This document shows, in pieces, positions 52,745-60,797 of a stretch of DNA of 64,000 nucleotides. The stretch is from the NCBI RefSeq assembly GCF_002159915.1, contig NZ_NFJP01000002.1, forward strand, positions 62,001 to 126,000, in the 5' to 3' direction. This DNA comes from Gordonibacter sp. An230 (lineage in GTDB: Bacteria > Actinomycetota > Coriobacteriia > Coriobacteriales > Eggerthellaceae). The notes below the pieces were generated by a model that had not been told where the DNA came from, ran no database searches, and saw only the letters and a program-made list of their open reading frames with translations. Each line of letters starts with the position of its first letter. Within the stretch, counting starts at the first letter, position 1. The position numbers and the translations under genes are program-made.

Positions 52745-54193
52745 ATGGTCGTGGCGATAGCAGAACGAAGCGGAGCAATGACGGACTGGCTCGCGTCGCT
52801 GGGGTATCCGGCGGCGAGCCTCGCGACCCCGATGGACGCGAAGATCCGCGAGTGGTGGGGCTACGTCAACGCCGAGGCGGAGTTCTACGTGCGCGAGGAG
52901 CGCGACCAGAACGGCAAGGTGGTGAAGGTGCCCGTGCGCAGCTGCACGCCCGCGGGCATGGTGTGCGAGGACATGGCCGGCCTCATCTACAACGAGCGCG
53001 CGAGCGTGAGCGTGCCCGACGACCCCGGCGCCGACGCATGGCTGCAGCAGTGGCTCGCCCGCATCATGTGGGCGGACCGCGCCCCGCTCGCCGTGGAGCG
53101 CATGTGCGAGACGGGCACGGCGGCCTGGGCGCTGCACATCCGCGGCGTGGCCGAGTACGGGCGCAGCGACTCGCTGGATGTCGTTCCCGTGCGCTACGAC
53201 GCGCGCCAGATAGTGCCGCTGTCGTGGGAAACCGACCGCTGCACCGACTGCGCCTTCGTCGCCGACGTGTGGCTGCGCGGCGAGCGGTGCACGCAGGTGG
53301 AGGTGCACCGCCCCCGGGACGACGGCGACTACGAGATCATGTGCGCGTTCTTCGGCGACGACGGGCGCCGCATCGAGCCGCCGGGCTACATCGGGGGAGG
53401 TTTCAGCATCAACACGGGGCAGACGACCCCCACGTTCGCGCTCATCCGCCTGGCCAAGGACAACCGCGTTTGGGAATACAGCCCGATGGGCGTGGCGCTG
53501 TTCGCCGACGCGATAGGCGCGCTCGAAACGGTGGACCTCGCCTTCGACATGGTGGGCAACGATCTCGTGCTGGGCCGCAAGATGCTCGCCCTGCCCGAGT
53601 CGATGATGCAGCGCGACGAGAGCGGCGTTCTGCGCCTGCCGATGCTGGAGGGCCAGCAGTTTTTTCTGAGCTTGCGCGACGGCAACGTGTTCGACGGCAA
53701 GCTGGGGGTCTTCGAGTACAACCCCGATCTGCGAGCCGACCAGGACCGCCAGATGCTCGCCACGGCGCTGCAGATGCTCGGCAAGCGCGTGGGCTTCGGA
53801 ATGAAGTGCTACGCGCTCGACAGCCAGGGCGGCATCACCACCGCTAAGCAGGTGGCCGCCGACAACGCCGAGATGATGCGCACGGTGCGTCGCCACGAGC
53901 ACTTGGTGCGCCCCGCCATCCAGCAGGTCATGGAGGCGGCGTGCGGCATCTACCGCAACCTGTCCACGCGCTGGGCGTCGCTGCCCGACGTGGCCGGCAT
54001 GGTCAGCGTGGAGATGGGCGACTCCATCGTGCAGGACGACGACAGCCTGCGCGAGCGCGACCGGGCCGACGTGGCCGCCGGGCTGCTCGAGCCGTGGCGC
54101 TACATGGTGCGCTGGCAGGGCTACACCGAGGACGAGGCGAAAGCCGCCCAAGGCTCCGACGCGTCCCTGCCCGACGTGCCGCCGGAGGCCTAG
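52745..54193 (+). CDS. Phage portal protein (SPP1 gp6-like)
   Basis: A 482-residue portal subunit that forms the DNA gate at one capsid vertex. The typical portal layout is seen: an N-terminal wing (MDAKIREWWGYVNAEAEFYV), CEDMAGLIYNERASV, a central NxDLVLGRKM region, and the C-terminal crown (DDDSLRERDRADVAAGLLEP). TAAGGAGCAGATC gives a good ribosome site. It follows terL by 10 bases. Confidence 0.9.
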   Translation: MVVAIAERSGAMTDWLASLGYPAASLATPMDAKIREWWGYVNAEAEFYVREERDQNGKVVKVPVRSCTPAGMVCEDMAGLIYNERASVSVPDDPGADAWLQQWLARIMWADRAPLAVERMCETGTAAWALHIRGVAEYGRSDSLDVVPVRYDARQIVPLSWETDRCTDCAFVADVWLRGERCTQVEVHRPRDDGDYEIMCAFFGDDGRRIEPPGYIGGGFSINTGQTTPTFALIRLAKDNRVWEYSPMGVALFADAIGALETVDLAFDMVGNDLVLGRKMLALPESMMQRDESGVLRLPMLEGQQFFLSLRDGNVFDGKLGVFEYNPDLRADQDRQMLATALQMLGKRVGFGMKCYALDSQGGITTAKQVAADNAEMMRTVRRHEHLVRPAIQQVMEAACGIYRNLSTRWASLPDVAGMVSVEMGDSIVQDDDSLRERDRADVAAGLLEPWRYMVRWQGYTEDEAKAAQGSDASLPDVPPEA

Positions 54194-54196
54194 CGC

Positions 54197-55942
54197 GTGG
54201 CGCTCACCGAGGCGGACATCCAGAAGCTGGCGGACTCCATCGTGCACGGCAGCGAGGAGCGCATGGTCGCCGAGCTGTTCTCGCGGCTGTGCGACTCCCT
54301 GGCCGACGGCGCGATGGGGCTGGCTGACGAGGCGGCGCTCGAACGGCTGGCCTCGGCCAACGCCGCCATGGCGAACGAGCTCATTGCCGAGTACGCCGGG
54401 ACCGTGGACGACGAGGTGCGCGGGCTCGTGGAGTCCGTCCTGATCGAATCGTCGGAGGCCGACGAGGCATCCCTGGCCGCCGTATACGGGCAGGATGCGG
54501 CGGCCAGGGCGGCGCTCGCCTTCGCAGGCGGGTACTCCGCGCACTTCGCCGAGATAGCCGCCCAGACGGCCTTGGGCGTGGCCGAGGTGATACGCCGCCA
54601 GAACCTGGCGATGACGGAGCGTGCCGAGCGGCTGTGGTACGAGGCCGCGGGCGAGGCCGTCGCGGCGTTCAACCAGGGGCTGCTTCCGCGCGAGGAGTGC
54701 GTGGCGCGCGCCGTGTCGCGGCTCATGGCCGAGGGCATGGAGACGGTGGACTACGCGAGCGGCGTGCGCAACCAGCTTGACGTGGCGGTGCGCCGCCACG
54801 TGGTCACGCAGGCGAGCCAGGCGGGCGGCAGGATGACGCTCGACCGCCTGGAGGCGTACGGCCACGAGCTCGTGGTCACGTCCGCCCACTACGGGGCGCG
54901 CCCCAGCCACGCCGAGTGGCAGGGGAAGCCGTGCGCGATCCATGGGGCGGCAGAGGTGGACGGCGTGCGCTACCCCGGCCTGGCCGAGCTCACGGGCTAC
55001 GGCACCGTGGGCGGCCTCAAGGGCGCGAACTGCCGCCACTCAATCAACCCCTACTATCCCGGCATCACGAAGCTCCCCGCGAGGGAGTGGCCCGAGCACG
55101 AGGCGAGGTTCGGCATGAGCTCCGAGCGGTACTACGAGGCCACGCAGCGCCAGCGCGAGCTGGAGCGCCGCGTCCGCAAGACCAAGCGCGAGGTGTCGGG
55201 CATGGAACGGGCGGGCATCGGGTTCGAATCGCCCACGTACGTGCAGAAGCGACTCGTGCTCGGCCGCCAGCAGGCCGCGCTGCGCTCGCACTGCGCCGAC
55301 AAGGGATTCGTGCGCCAGTACGCGAGGGAGCGGGCCTACGGCGTGGGGGCGCAGCCCAGGGCGCTCAGAAGCGCGTCGACGAAGCTGTACGTGAGTCAGA
55401 TGCACGGTCGCGCGAATACCAAGATCGATCGGTTTGTCCCCTGCCTGCTTGACACCAAAACCGGCGAGCTCGTGGACACCCAGGTCTACAAGCTCACGAC
55501 AAGAAGCCAGCTAAAAGGGTACAACTCCAAAACAGGCTGGGACATCAACTGGGAGAAGGCGCCGAAAGGGGTCGACGTGTACGGTCTCACGATCAAGGGG
55601 CAAAGCGAGCTGCAGGGGCTCATCGCGCTCAGGGAAGACCGGGACGCCCAGGCGGTCTACTTACACTATGCGAAAACCGCGCCCAGAAACGACAAGCATG
55701 CGACGGGCAAGCAGGATTACGAAGGGGTCGGAGGGCACCTTTTCGCGCTCGCCGTCGAAATATCCGAAAAGGCCGGGTTTGGCGGCTACCTCTACGGGTT
55801 CGCCGAGGACGCCAAACTCGAGCGGCACTACATCGAGAAGTTAGGGGCAACGCACCTGGGGATTCTGCACCCCTACCATTTCGAAATCGACGAACGTGCG
55901 GCACGAAGGCTGCTCAAGGAGTATAATTACGAATGGAAATGA
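54197..55942 (+). CDS. MuF-type minor capsid protein with C-terminal GNAT-like domain
   Basis: A 581-residue protein. Residues about 1-395 are a phage minor capsid 2/MuF head-morphogenesis protein (helical N-terminus, then HELVVTSAHYGARPSHAEWQ and NCRHSINPYYPGITK). From about residue 411 the protein changes to a module with lower GC and different codon use. GVGGHLFALAVEISEKAGFG, then LYGFAEDAKLERHYIEKLGA matches the CoA-binding helix and last strand of GNAT acetyltransferases. MuF proteins are known to carry toxin-like tails in some phages; an acetyltransferase effector is an inference. A tiny gene overlaps its end. Confidence 0.82.
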   Translation: MALTEADIQKLADSIVHGSEERMVAELFSRLCDSLADGAMGLADEAALERLASANAAMANELIAEYAGTVDDEVRGLVESVLIESSEADEASLAAVYGQDAAARAALAFAGGYSAHFAEIAAQTALGVAEVIRRQNLAMTERAERLWYEAAGEAVAAFNQGLLPREECVARAVSRLMAEGMETVDYASGVRNQLDVAVRRHVVTQASQAGGRMTLDRLEAYGHELVVTSAHYGARPSHAEWQGKPCAIHGAAEVDGVRYPGLAELTGYGTVGGLKGANCRHSINPYYPGITKLPAREWPEHEARFGMSSERYYEATQRQRELERRVRKTKREVSGMERAGIGFESPTYVQKRLVLGRQQAALRSHCADKGFVRQYARERAYGVGAQPRALRSASTKLYVSQMHGRANTKIDRFVPCLLDTKTGELVDTQVYKLTTRSQLKGYNSKTGWDINWEKAPKGVDVYGLTIKGQSELQGLIALREDRDAQAVYLHYAKTAPRNDKHATGKQDYEGVGGHLFALAVEISEKAGFGGYLYGFAEDAKLERHYIEKLGATHLGILHPYHFEIDERAARRLLKEYNYEWK

Positions 55943-56127
55943 AGCCTAAGATGATCGACATACCGAGCGGCCCGCAGGGGGGCCTGGTCTACAACCCGGA
56001 CCCCTATCGCGTCACGACGTGCCCCTACAGGCTGCGCGACGCGACGGAGTACGCCCGATCCGTCGGCAAGGAGCCGTCCGAGCTGACGAAAGACGAATGG
56101 GAGCGCTTCAGGGTCCCCGCCCGATAG
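55933..56127 (+). CDS. Small protein overlapping the MuF-GNAT gene
   Basis: A 64-residue protein (MEMKPKMIDIPSGPQGGLVY, then PYRVTTCPYRLRDATEYARS and a charged helix). It overlaps the preceding gene by 10 bases, so production would be coupled. No recognised domain. If the upstream GNAT-like domain is toxic, this is the obvious candidate immunity or regulatory partner; that is inference only. Confidence 0.65.
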   Translation: MEMKPKMIDIPSGPQGGLVYNPDPYRVTTCPYRLRDATEYARSVGKEPSELTKDEWERFRVPAR

Positions 56128-56189
56128 CCGCGGGTCGACCGATCGGAAACCGCCCGCCCCTGTCCGTTGAAAACGTGCTACAATAAAGC

Positions 56190-56270
56190 CAATCGGTGCC
56201 CCGCCTACCCGGGCAGCATCGGTTACTTAACGAAGCCGGTTATCCTTGCAGGGGCGACCGGCTTTCTTCA
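56190..56270 (+). ncRNA. Antisense antitoxin RNA of a type I toxin-antitoxin locus (RatA-like)
   Basis: An extended -10 promoter TGCTACAAT (56176-56184) is followed by about 80 bases of unique sequence and a terminator stem AAGCCGGT (56233-56240) / ACCGGCTT (56257-56264) with a T-rich tail. Transcription converges on the toxin gene at 56289-56372, so the RNA would pair with the 3' part of the toxin mRNA, as RatA does with txpA. It is not coding. Confidence 0.7.
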
Positions 56271-56288
56271 TTCTCCCAACACCGTCCG

Positions 56289-56372
56289 TCATTCATCTTT
56301 CCTCGTCAGGTTGACGATTCCGACGACCACCAACAGCAACTCGCATACCGCTATGACTGTCTGCGCGTCCAT
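56289..56372 (-). CDS. Holin-like type I toxin peptide
   Basis: A 27-residue hydrophobic peptide, MDAQTVIAVCELLLVVVGIV followed by a basic/acidic tail NLTRKDE: a single membrane helix as in TxpA/Fst-like or holin-like toxins. GAAAGGAG six bases before the ATG is a near-perfect ribosome site. A TACAAT box (56423-56428, minus strand) lies about 50 bases upstream. It is opposite to all neighbouring phage genes and convergent with a small antisense RNA. Confidence 0.72.
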   Translation of the reverse strand: MDAQTVIAVCELLLVVVGIVNLTRKDE

Positions 56373-56477
56373 GAGCCTCTCCTTTCGGATGCCGCCCAGG
56401 GACATGACGGAGCACCGCGCCCATTGTAACGCATGGCGGCGCTCGGACGATCGGCGTTCCGCGCCCGACGGCGCCGG

Positions 56478-57291
56478 GTGACGCGCGCGGGAAGATGTCC
56501 CTCGCAAGCGAAGCGAGGAGGAGCCGTGTTCGAGAAGATCGCCACCCCCCCCCCCGGCGACCTGCAGGATAGCCTGCGGCGACGCCGTCAGGGTCCTTAG
56601 CAAGCTGCCCTCGGGCGGCATCGACATGCTGCTGACCGACCCGCCGTACTGCTCCGGCGGCCTGACCAGGACGGAGCGAAAGGCGCCGCCCTCGAGGAAG
56701 TACCAGCAGGACGGATACGCGAAGTTCGCCGACTTCCCGGGGGATGCCAGAGACGAGCGTAGCTTCCTCAGGTGGTGCGCGCTGTGGATGTCGGAGTGCT
56801 GGCGGATACTGCCGCCGGGCTCGTCCGCCGTCGTATTCAGCGACTGGCGCCAGCTCGCGAACACGTGCGACGCGCTACAGATCGCGGGGTTCGTGTTCAG
56901 AGGGATAGTCCCGTGGATCAAGACGGCGGCCCGCCCGCAGCCGAACAGCTTCAAGGCGGACTGCGAGTTCGCGGTCTGGGCCACCAAGGGCGAGATCGAC
57001 CGCAAGCCGACGCCGGGGGCCAAGTACCTGCCAGGGCATTACGAGCACGCGGCGCCTCGCGAGCGGGAGCACATGAACCAGAAGCCCGTGGCCCTCATGC
57101 GCGACCTCATGGCCATAGCGCCGGAGGGCGGCGTTGTGCTCGACCCTTTCATGGGCAGCGGTTCCACGGGCGTCGCGTGCGCCGAGACGGGCCGCTCGTT
57201 CGTCGGCGTCGAGATGACCGAGCACTACTACAGCGTGGCGCGCGCCCGAATCGCCGAGACGTACGCCCGCGGGTGACGCGCGTCGCATCAT
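56478..57291. repeat. Direct repeats flanking the methyltransferase gene
   Basis: GTGACGCGCG occurs at 56478-56487, just before the methyltransferase region, and at 57273-57282, across its stop codon. The right copy continues into TCGCATCAT and so resembles the two 19-base repeats at 50929 and 51020. Such repeats around a lone accessory gene suggest insertion as a unit (moron). Confidence 0.5.
56526..57276 (+). pseudogene. DNA (adenine/cytosine-N4) methyltransferase, out of frame at a C11 tract (predicted phase-variable)
   Basis: Beta-type amino-methyltransferase with DPPY (motif IV) near the start and DPFMGSGSTGVACAETGRSF (motif I, AdoMet binding) near the end. The catalytic frame has a typical family beginning CRIACGDAVRVLSKLP upstream of its first ATG (56626), so 56626 is too late. 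A GTG at 56526 with GAGGAGGAGCC upstream reads MFEKIATPPP, then meets 11 cytosines (56545-56555) and stops after 24 codons. Loss of one C would join it to the methyltransferase frame (249 residues). So the gene is off as sequenced, or the run is miscounted. Confidence 0.8.
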
Positions 57292-57401
57292 GCCAACTAT
57301 CGCAGGGGCCGAGCGCAGAGGCCCGACCGCACGCGCCGAGCGAAGAGGCGCCACGTCAAGCGGGCGGAGAAGCCCGGAACAAACCCGACGGGAGGACAGG
57401 C

Positions 57402-58004
57402 ATGGAAAACGGCGAAGGTCAGAATCAGCAGCAGGAGCTGGCGAAGCCGCAACAGGGCGATGCCCAGCAGCGGGAGCCGAAGGGCGGCCCCGACCTCGGC
57501 CAAGCGAACAAGCGCCTCAACGAGGAGAACAAGGCCCTCAAGGCGAGCATCGAGCAGATGCAGGCGCAGATGGGCGAACTCACCAAGAAGTTCGAGGGCG
57601 CCAAGACCGCCGAAGACGTAGCGGCCGCGGTGGAGGCGGCCAAGAAGGAGGCCGAGGAGGCCAGCGCCAAGACGAAGGCCGACTACGACGCGCGCATGAA
57701 GTCGCTGACCGTGCAGAACGCGCTCATTCAGGCCGGATGCTCCGACACCGTGGCGCTCATGGCCCACATCGACATGGAGAAGGTCGAAGTTGCGAGCGAC
57801 GGGCACATCAGCGGCATGGACCCGGCGAAGCTCAAGGAATCGTATCCGTACCTGTTCCAGTCCGCCAACACCCAGCAGACGGTCAGCACTGCGGCCGCTC
57901 CGGGCGGGGCAGGAAAGAAGATGACCAAAGAGGAGATCGTCGGGGTGAAGGACCCGGCGGAGCGCCGACGTCTCATCGCCGAGAACATGGACCTCTTCCA
58001 GTAG
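57402..58004 (+). CDS. Phage scaffolding protein
   Basis: A 200-residue protein, very rich in Glu, Lys, Gln and Ala, with a central coiled coil (KRLNEENKALKASIEQMQAQ). The end MTKEEIVGVKDPAERRRLIA then NMDLFQ is typical of scaffolding proteins of Gram-positive phages. It lies directly before the major capsid gene, as expected for a capsid assembly scaffold. GGAGG lies six bases before the ATG. The 125 bases upstream hold no gene. Confidence 0.85.
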   Translation: MENGEGQNQQQELAKPQQGDAQQREPKGGPDLGQANKRLNEENKALKASIEQMQAQMGELTKKFEGAKTAEDVAAAVEAAKKEAEEASAKTKADYDARMKSLTVQNALIQAGCSDTVALMAHIDMEKVEVASDGHISGMDPAKLKESYPYLFQSANTQQTVSTAAAPGGAGKKMTKEEIVGVKDPAERRRLIAENMDLFQ

Positions 58005-58017
58005 AAAGGAGCCAGGA

Positions 58018-58893
58018 ATGGCAGCGGACCCCAACCAGATGAAGGCGGCCGATTTCGCCAAGGTCAGCGAAATCGATTTCGTCACCCAGTTCAACAAGGG
58101 CATCAAGGTGCTCCAGGAAATCCTGGGCATCACGCGCAAAGTCGAGAAAGTCCCCGGCCAGGTCATCAAGACCTACAAGGTCACGGGCACGCTGGAGAGC
58201 GGCGAGGTGGCCGAAGGCGAGACCATCCCCCTGTCCAAGTACAAGACCGAGGTGGCGGGGCTGTTCGAGCTCACGGTCAAGAAATGGCGCAAGCAGACCA
58301 CGCTCGAGGCCATCAACGACAAGGGCTACGAGCAAGCTGTGACCGACACCGACGACAGGATGATCAACGACATCCAGGGCGGCATCCGCAAGGACTTCTT
58401 CGAGTCCATGGCGACCGGCACCGGCGAGGCGTCCGGCGAGGGCCTGCAGGGCGCCCTCGCCCAGACCTGGGGCCAGCTCAAGGTGTTGTTCGAGGATTAC
58501 GACGTGGCCGATTCCGACTTCCTGTACATGGTCAACCCGCTCGACATCGCGGGCTACCTGGAGAAGAAGGACGTGACCGTGCAGACCGCGTTCGGCATGA
58601 CGTACGTCGAGAGCTTCCTCAGCCTCTACAACGTGCTGGTGCACACCGGCGTCCCGCAGGGCACCGTGTACGGCACCGCGAAGGGCAACCTCATCCTGTA
58701 CTACGCGAACCCTCGCAACGCCGACGTCGCCAAGGCGTTCGACTTCACGACCGACGCCACCGGCTACGTGGGCGTGCACCACGAGACGACCTACGACAAC
58801 TTGACCACGGACACCGTGGCCATCTGCGGCATGGCGCTGTACGCCGAGCTCATCGACCGCATCGTGAAGGGCACAATCGAGGACCCTCGATAG
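58018..58893 (+). CDS. Major capsid protein
   Basis: A 291-residue HK97-fold coat protein. Its core reads IDFVTQFNKGIKVLQEILGI, EGETIPLSKYKTEVAGLFEL and DFFESMATGTGEASGEGLQG, followed by YVGVHHETTYDNLTTDTVAI near the C-terminus. AAAGGAGCCAGGA precedes the ATG. Position after the scaffold gene supports the call. A second frame is open through its 3' third and continues into the next gene. Confidence 0.88.
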   Translation: MAADPNQMKAADFAKVSEIDFVTQFNKGIKVLQEILGITRKVEKVPGQVIKTYKVTGTLESGEVAEGETIPLSKYKTEVAGLFELTVKKWRKQTTLEAINDKGYEQAVTDTDDRMINDIQGGIRKDFFESMATGTGEASGEGLQGALAQTWGQLKVLFEDYDVADSDFLYMVNPLDIAGYLEKKDVTVQTAFGMTYVESFLSLYNVLVHTGVPQGTVYGTAKGNLILYYANPRNADVAKAFDFTTDATGYVGVHHETTYDNLTTDTVAICGMALYAELIDRIVKGTIEDPR

Positions 58894-58910
58894 CCGATCC
58901 CGGGGCAGAG

Positions 58911-59306
58911 GTGACCGCCGGCACGCCCGCCGGCGGCGCCACCGGGATCGGCTCGGTAACGTTCGAGCAGCTGGGCGAAGTGAGCGTGGAGCAGAACGGG
59001 CGAACCGTGCGCGTGACCGGCGCCCTGAACGACGTCGAATGGCCCGAGTTCAGCTCCGAGGAGAAGGACCGCACGGGATTCTACGTCCCGCTGACGCTCA
59101 AGGGAACGGGCTACGTGGGCAAGACCACTCCGAGCGGCGCATGGAAGGTGAGCGACCTGGCCGACTGCGCCGACGGCTGGATAGTTGCCGTCTCGAACGC
59201 TCAGAAGAGCTTCACGTTCCGCACGTTCGCCGACAGGGCGAAGGCCGAGGCGAAGCAGGGCGGCATGGTCTTCACGGTGGATCTGTCGGACGTTTCCTAT
59301 GAGTAG
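58911..59306 (+). CDS. Small capsid-associated protein (beta-rich)
   Basis: A 131-residue protein. A Gly/Ala/Thr-rich start (TAGTPAGGATGIGSVTFEQL) is followed by beta-strand pattern (VSVEQNGRTVRVTGALNDVE ... GWIVAVSNAQKSFTFRTFAD). It could be a head decoration protein or an Ig-like extension of the capsid. The start is a GTG with a weak ribosome site, 17 bases after the capsid stop. The same frame is open backward into the capsid gene, so a frameshifted fusion is possible. Confidence 0.65.
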   Translation: MTAGTPAGGATGIGSVTFEQLGEVSVEQNGRTVRVTGALNDVEWPEFSSEEKDRTGFYVPLTLKGTGYVGKTTPSGAWKVSDLADCADGWIVAVSNAQKSFTFRTFADRAKAEAKQGGMVFTVDLSDVSYE

Positions 59307-59637
59307 CGCAGACCCGACACACAAGTGGTACCGAGAAGAGTACATGGGCGGGGCCGACGGCATGGGCGATGACGCCTTCGCGGCGGCCCTGCCCGAGGCC
59401 CGCGCCCGCGTGCGCCGCCGCCTGGCCCTGTTCGACTGCGACGCGCTCGACGAGCCCGAGCTGACGGCGTACCGCCGCGCCGTGTGCGCGGCGTGCGAGG
59501 CCGCCGATTCCCCCGCCGTCACCAGCTACAGCGCGGGCAAGGCCAGCGAGACGTACGCGGACGCCGCCACCATGGGCGCGGACGCCGCTATAGAGCGCGA
59601 GCTGGCGGGCAGCAAGCTCGCCTGTTCGTGGGCGTGA
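59299..59637 (+). CDS. Head-tail connector protein
   Basis: A 112-residue acidic, helical protein (ADPTHKWYREEYMGGADGMG ... ALDEPELTAYRRAVCAACEA) at the usual place of the first head-tail adaptor after the coat protein. The ATG overlaps the previous stop by eight bases. Assignment rests mainly on order and size. Confidence 0.7.
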   Translation: MSSADPTHKWYREEYMGGADGMGDDAFAAALPEARARVRRRLALFDCDALDEPELTAYRRAVCAACEAADSPAVTSYSAGKASETYADAATMGADAAIERELAGSKLACSWA

Positions 59638-59647
59638 GGAGGCCGGG

Positions 59648-59980
59648 ATGAACCCGAGGATGACGCCGAGCACGCTCACCGCGTGGCGCAGGAAGCAAGA
59701 AGGGCGCGCCGTCGCATGGATCCCCATGGGCTCCATGCGCTGCCGCTGGGACGAGTCGCGCGAGACGCGCGCGGGAACGTCCGGCGACACCGCGTCGTGG
59801 AGCGCCGAGCTGGTGCTCCCATGCGTGACGGACGAGCCGCCGCTGTTGAGGGGCGACCGCGTTGCCCCGGGGGTGCGGGACGATGCCGAGCCTCCCGCCG
59901 ACGCGCTGGAAGTCGTCAACTGCTATCCGGTGCACCTGAGCGGGGTGCACCCGCACCACTGGGAGGCGGTTGCGCGATGA
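59648..59980 (+). CDS. Head-closure/minor capsid protein
   Basis: A 110-residue beta-rich protein (AWIPMGSMRCRWDESRETRA, then SWSAELVLPCVTDEPPLLRG and NCYPVHLSGVHPHHWEAVAR). Location and length suit a head-closure (stopper) protein. It is coupled to the next gene by ATGA overlap. Confidence 0.68.
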   Translation: MNPRMTPSTLTAWRRKQEGRAVAWIPMGSMRCRWDESRETRAGTSGDTASWSAELVLPCVTDEPPLLRGDRVAPGVRDDAEPPADALEVVNCYPVHLSGVHPHHWEAVAR

Positions 59981-60336
59981 CCGTGTCCTTGAGAATCGGC
60001 AGAATAGACGTGGCCGCCGCCGAGGCCAAGAAGGGGCCCATCGCGACGGCGGCCACGTCCGCGTACGTCATGGCCGCACGCCGCGATAGCGAGCAGTACG
60101 TGCCCTACTTGACAGGCGACTTGAGGCGCAGCGCTGAGACCGAGAGCCAGCCCGAGAGGGCGCTGCTCGTATACGGCAGCGCGGCCGTGCCGTACGCAAG
60201 GCCGCAGTACTACGGATGCCCGCGCAAGACATGGCCGGGCACGACGACGGAATGGTTCGACGCCGCCAAAGCCGCGCATGGTCCCGAATGGATCAAAGAG
60301 GCGCAGGCCGCAGCTAGGGAGGCAGCAGGAAGATGA
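59977..60336 (+). CDS. Minor capsid protein 2-like neck protein
   Basis: A 119-residue basic protein with the neck/minor capsid signature YVPYLTGDLRRSAE ... VYGSAAVPYARPQYYG and a C-terminal helix (EWFDAAKAAHGPEWIKEAQA). This pattern matches HK97 gp10/minor-capsid-type proteins of Gram-positive phages. ATGA overlaps on both sides. Confidence 0.78.
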   Translation: MTVSLRIGRIDVAAAEAKKGPIATAATSAYVMAARRDSEQYVPYLTGDLRRSAETESQPERALLVYGSAAVPYARPQYYGCPRKTWPGTTTEWFDAAKAAHGPEWIKEAQAAAREAAGR

Positions 60337-60785
60337 GCGAGGATCGGACCGTGTACGATCCCGAGGCGGCGGAGATGGTGCTGGACGCCGCCAATGCGAT
60401 AGCGCAGGCCATGGAGCCGCCGTGCCGCGCGATGTTCGAGGAGCTGACCGCCGAGCCCGGCGAGATGCCCAGGCTCATGCTCAAGCCCACGGCGTCGGAC
60501 GCGGTGGAGCGCCGCTACATCAGCGGCGAGGCCATCCGCAACTTCCCGTTCAGCGCCACCCTGCGCACGGCATGCGACTCCGAGCAGGACAGCCTGGACG
60601 CGCACGCGTGGCTCACGGCCTTCTGCGCCGCCTTCGAGACCGCCGATCTGTCCATGGACGGCTACGCGGTGTTCCGCACGCCCGGCGGTCGGCAGCGCAC
60701 CGTCCCCACCTGTCTGGGACGCACCGAAAGGTTCGAAGACTGGCAGGTGACGTTCGAGTTGAAATACAAGCAGATCATCCGATGA
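60333..60785 (+). CDS. Tail terminator / minor capsid protein 3
   Basis: A 150-residue protein (YISGEAIRNFPFSATLRTAC, AHAWLTAFCAAFETADLSMD, VTFELKYKQIIR). The pattern and location between neck and tail-tube genes fit the Gram-positive phage minor capsid 3/tail terminator type. Overlaps the previous gene by four bases. Confidence 0.75.
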   Translation: MSEDRTVYDPEAAEMVLDAANAIAQAMEPPCRAMFEELTAEPGEMPRLMLKPTASDAVERRYISGEAIRNFPFSATLRTACDSEQDSLDAHAWLTAFCAAFETADLSMDGYAVFRTPGGRQRTVPTCLGRTERFEDWQVTFELKYKQIIR

Positions 60786-60797
60786 GAGGAGCGCCGC

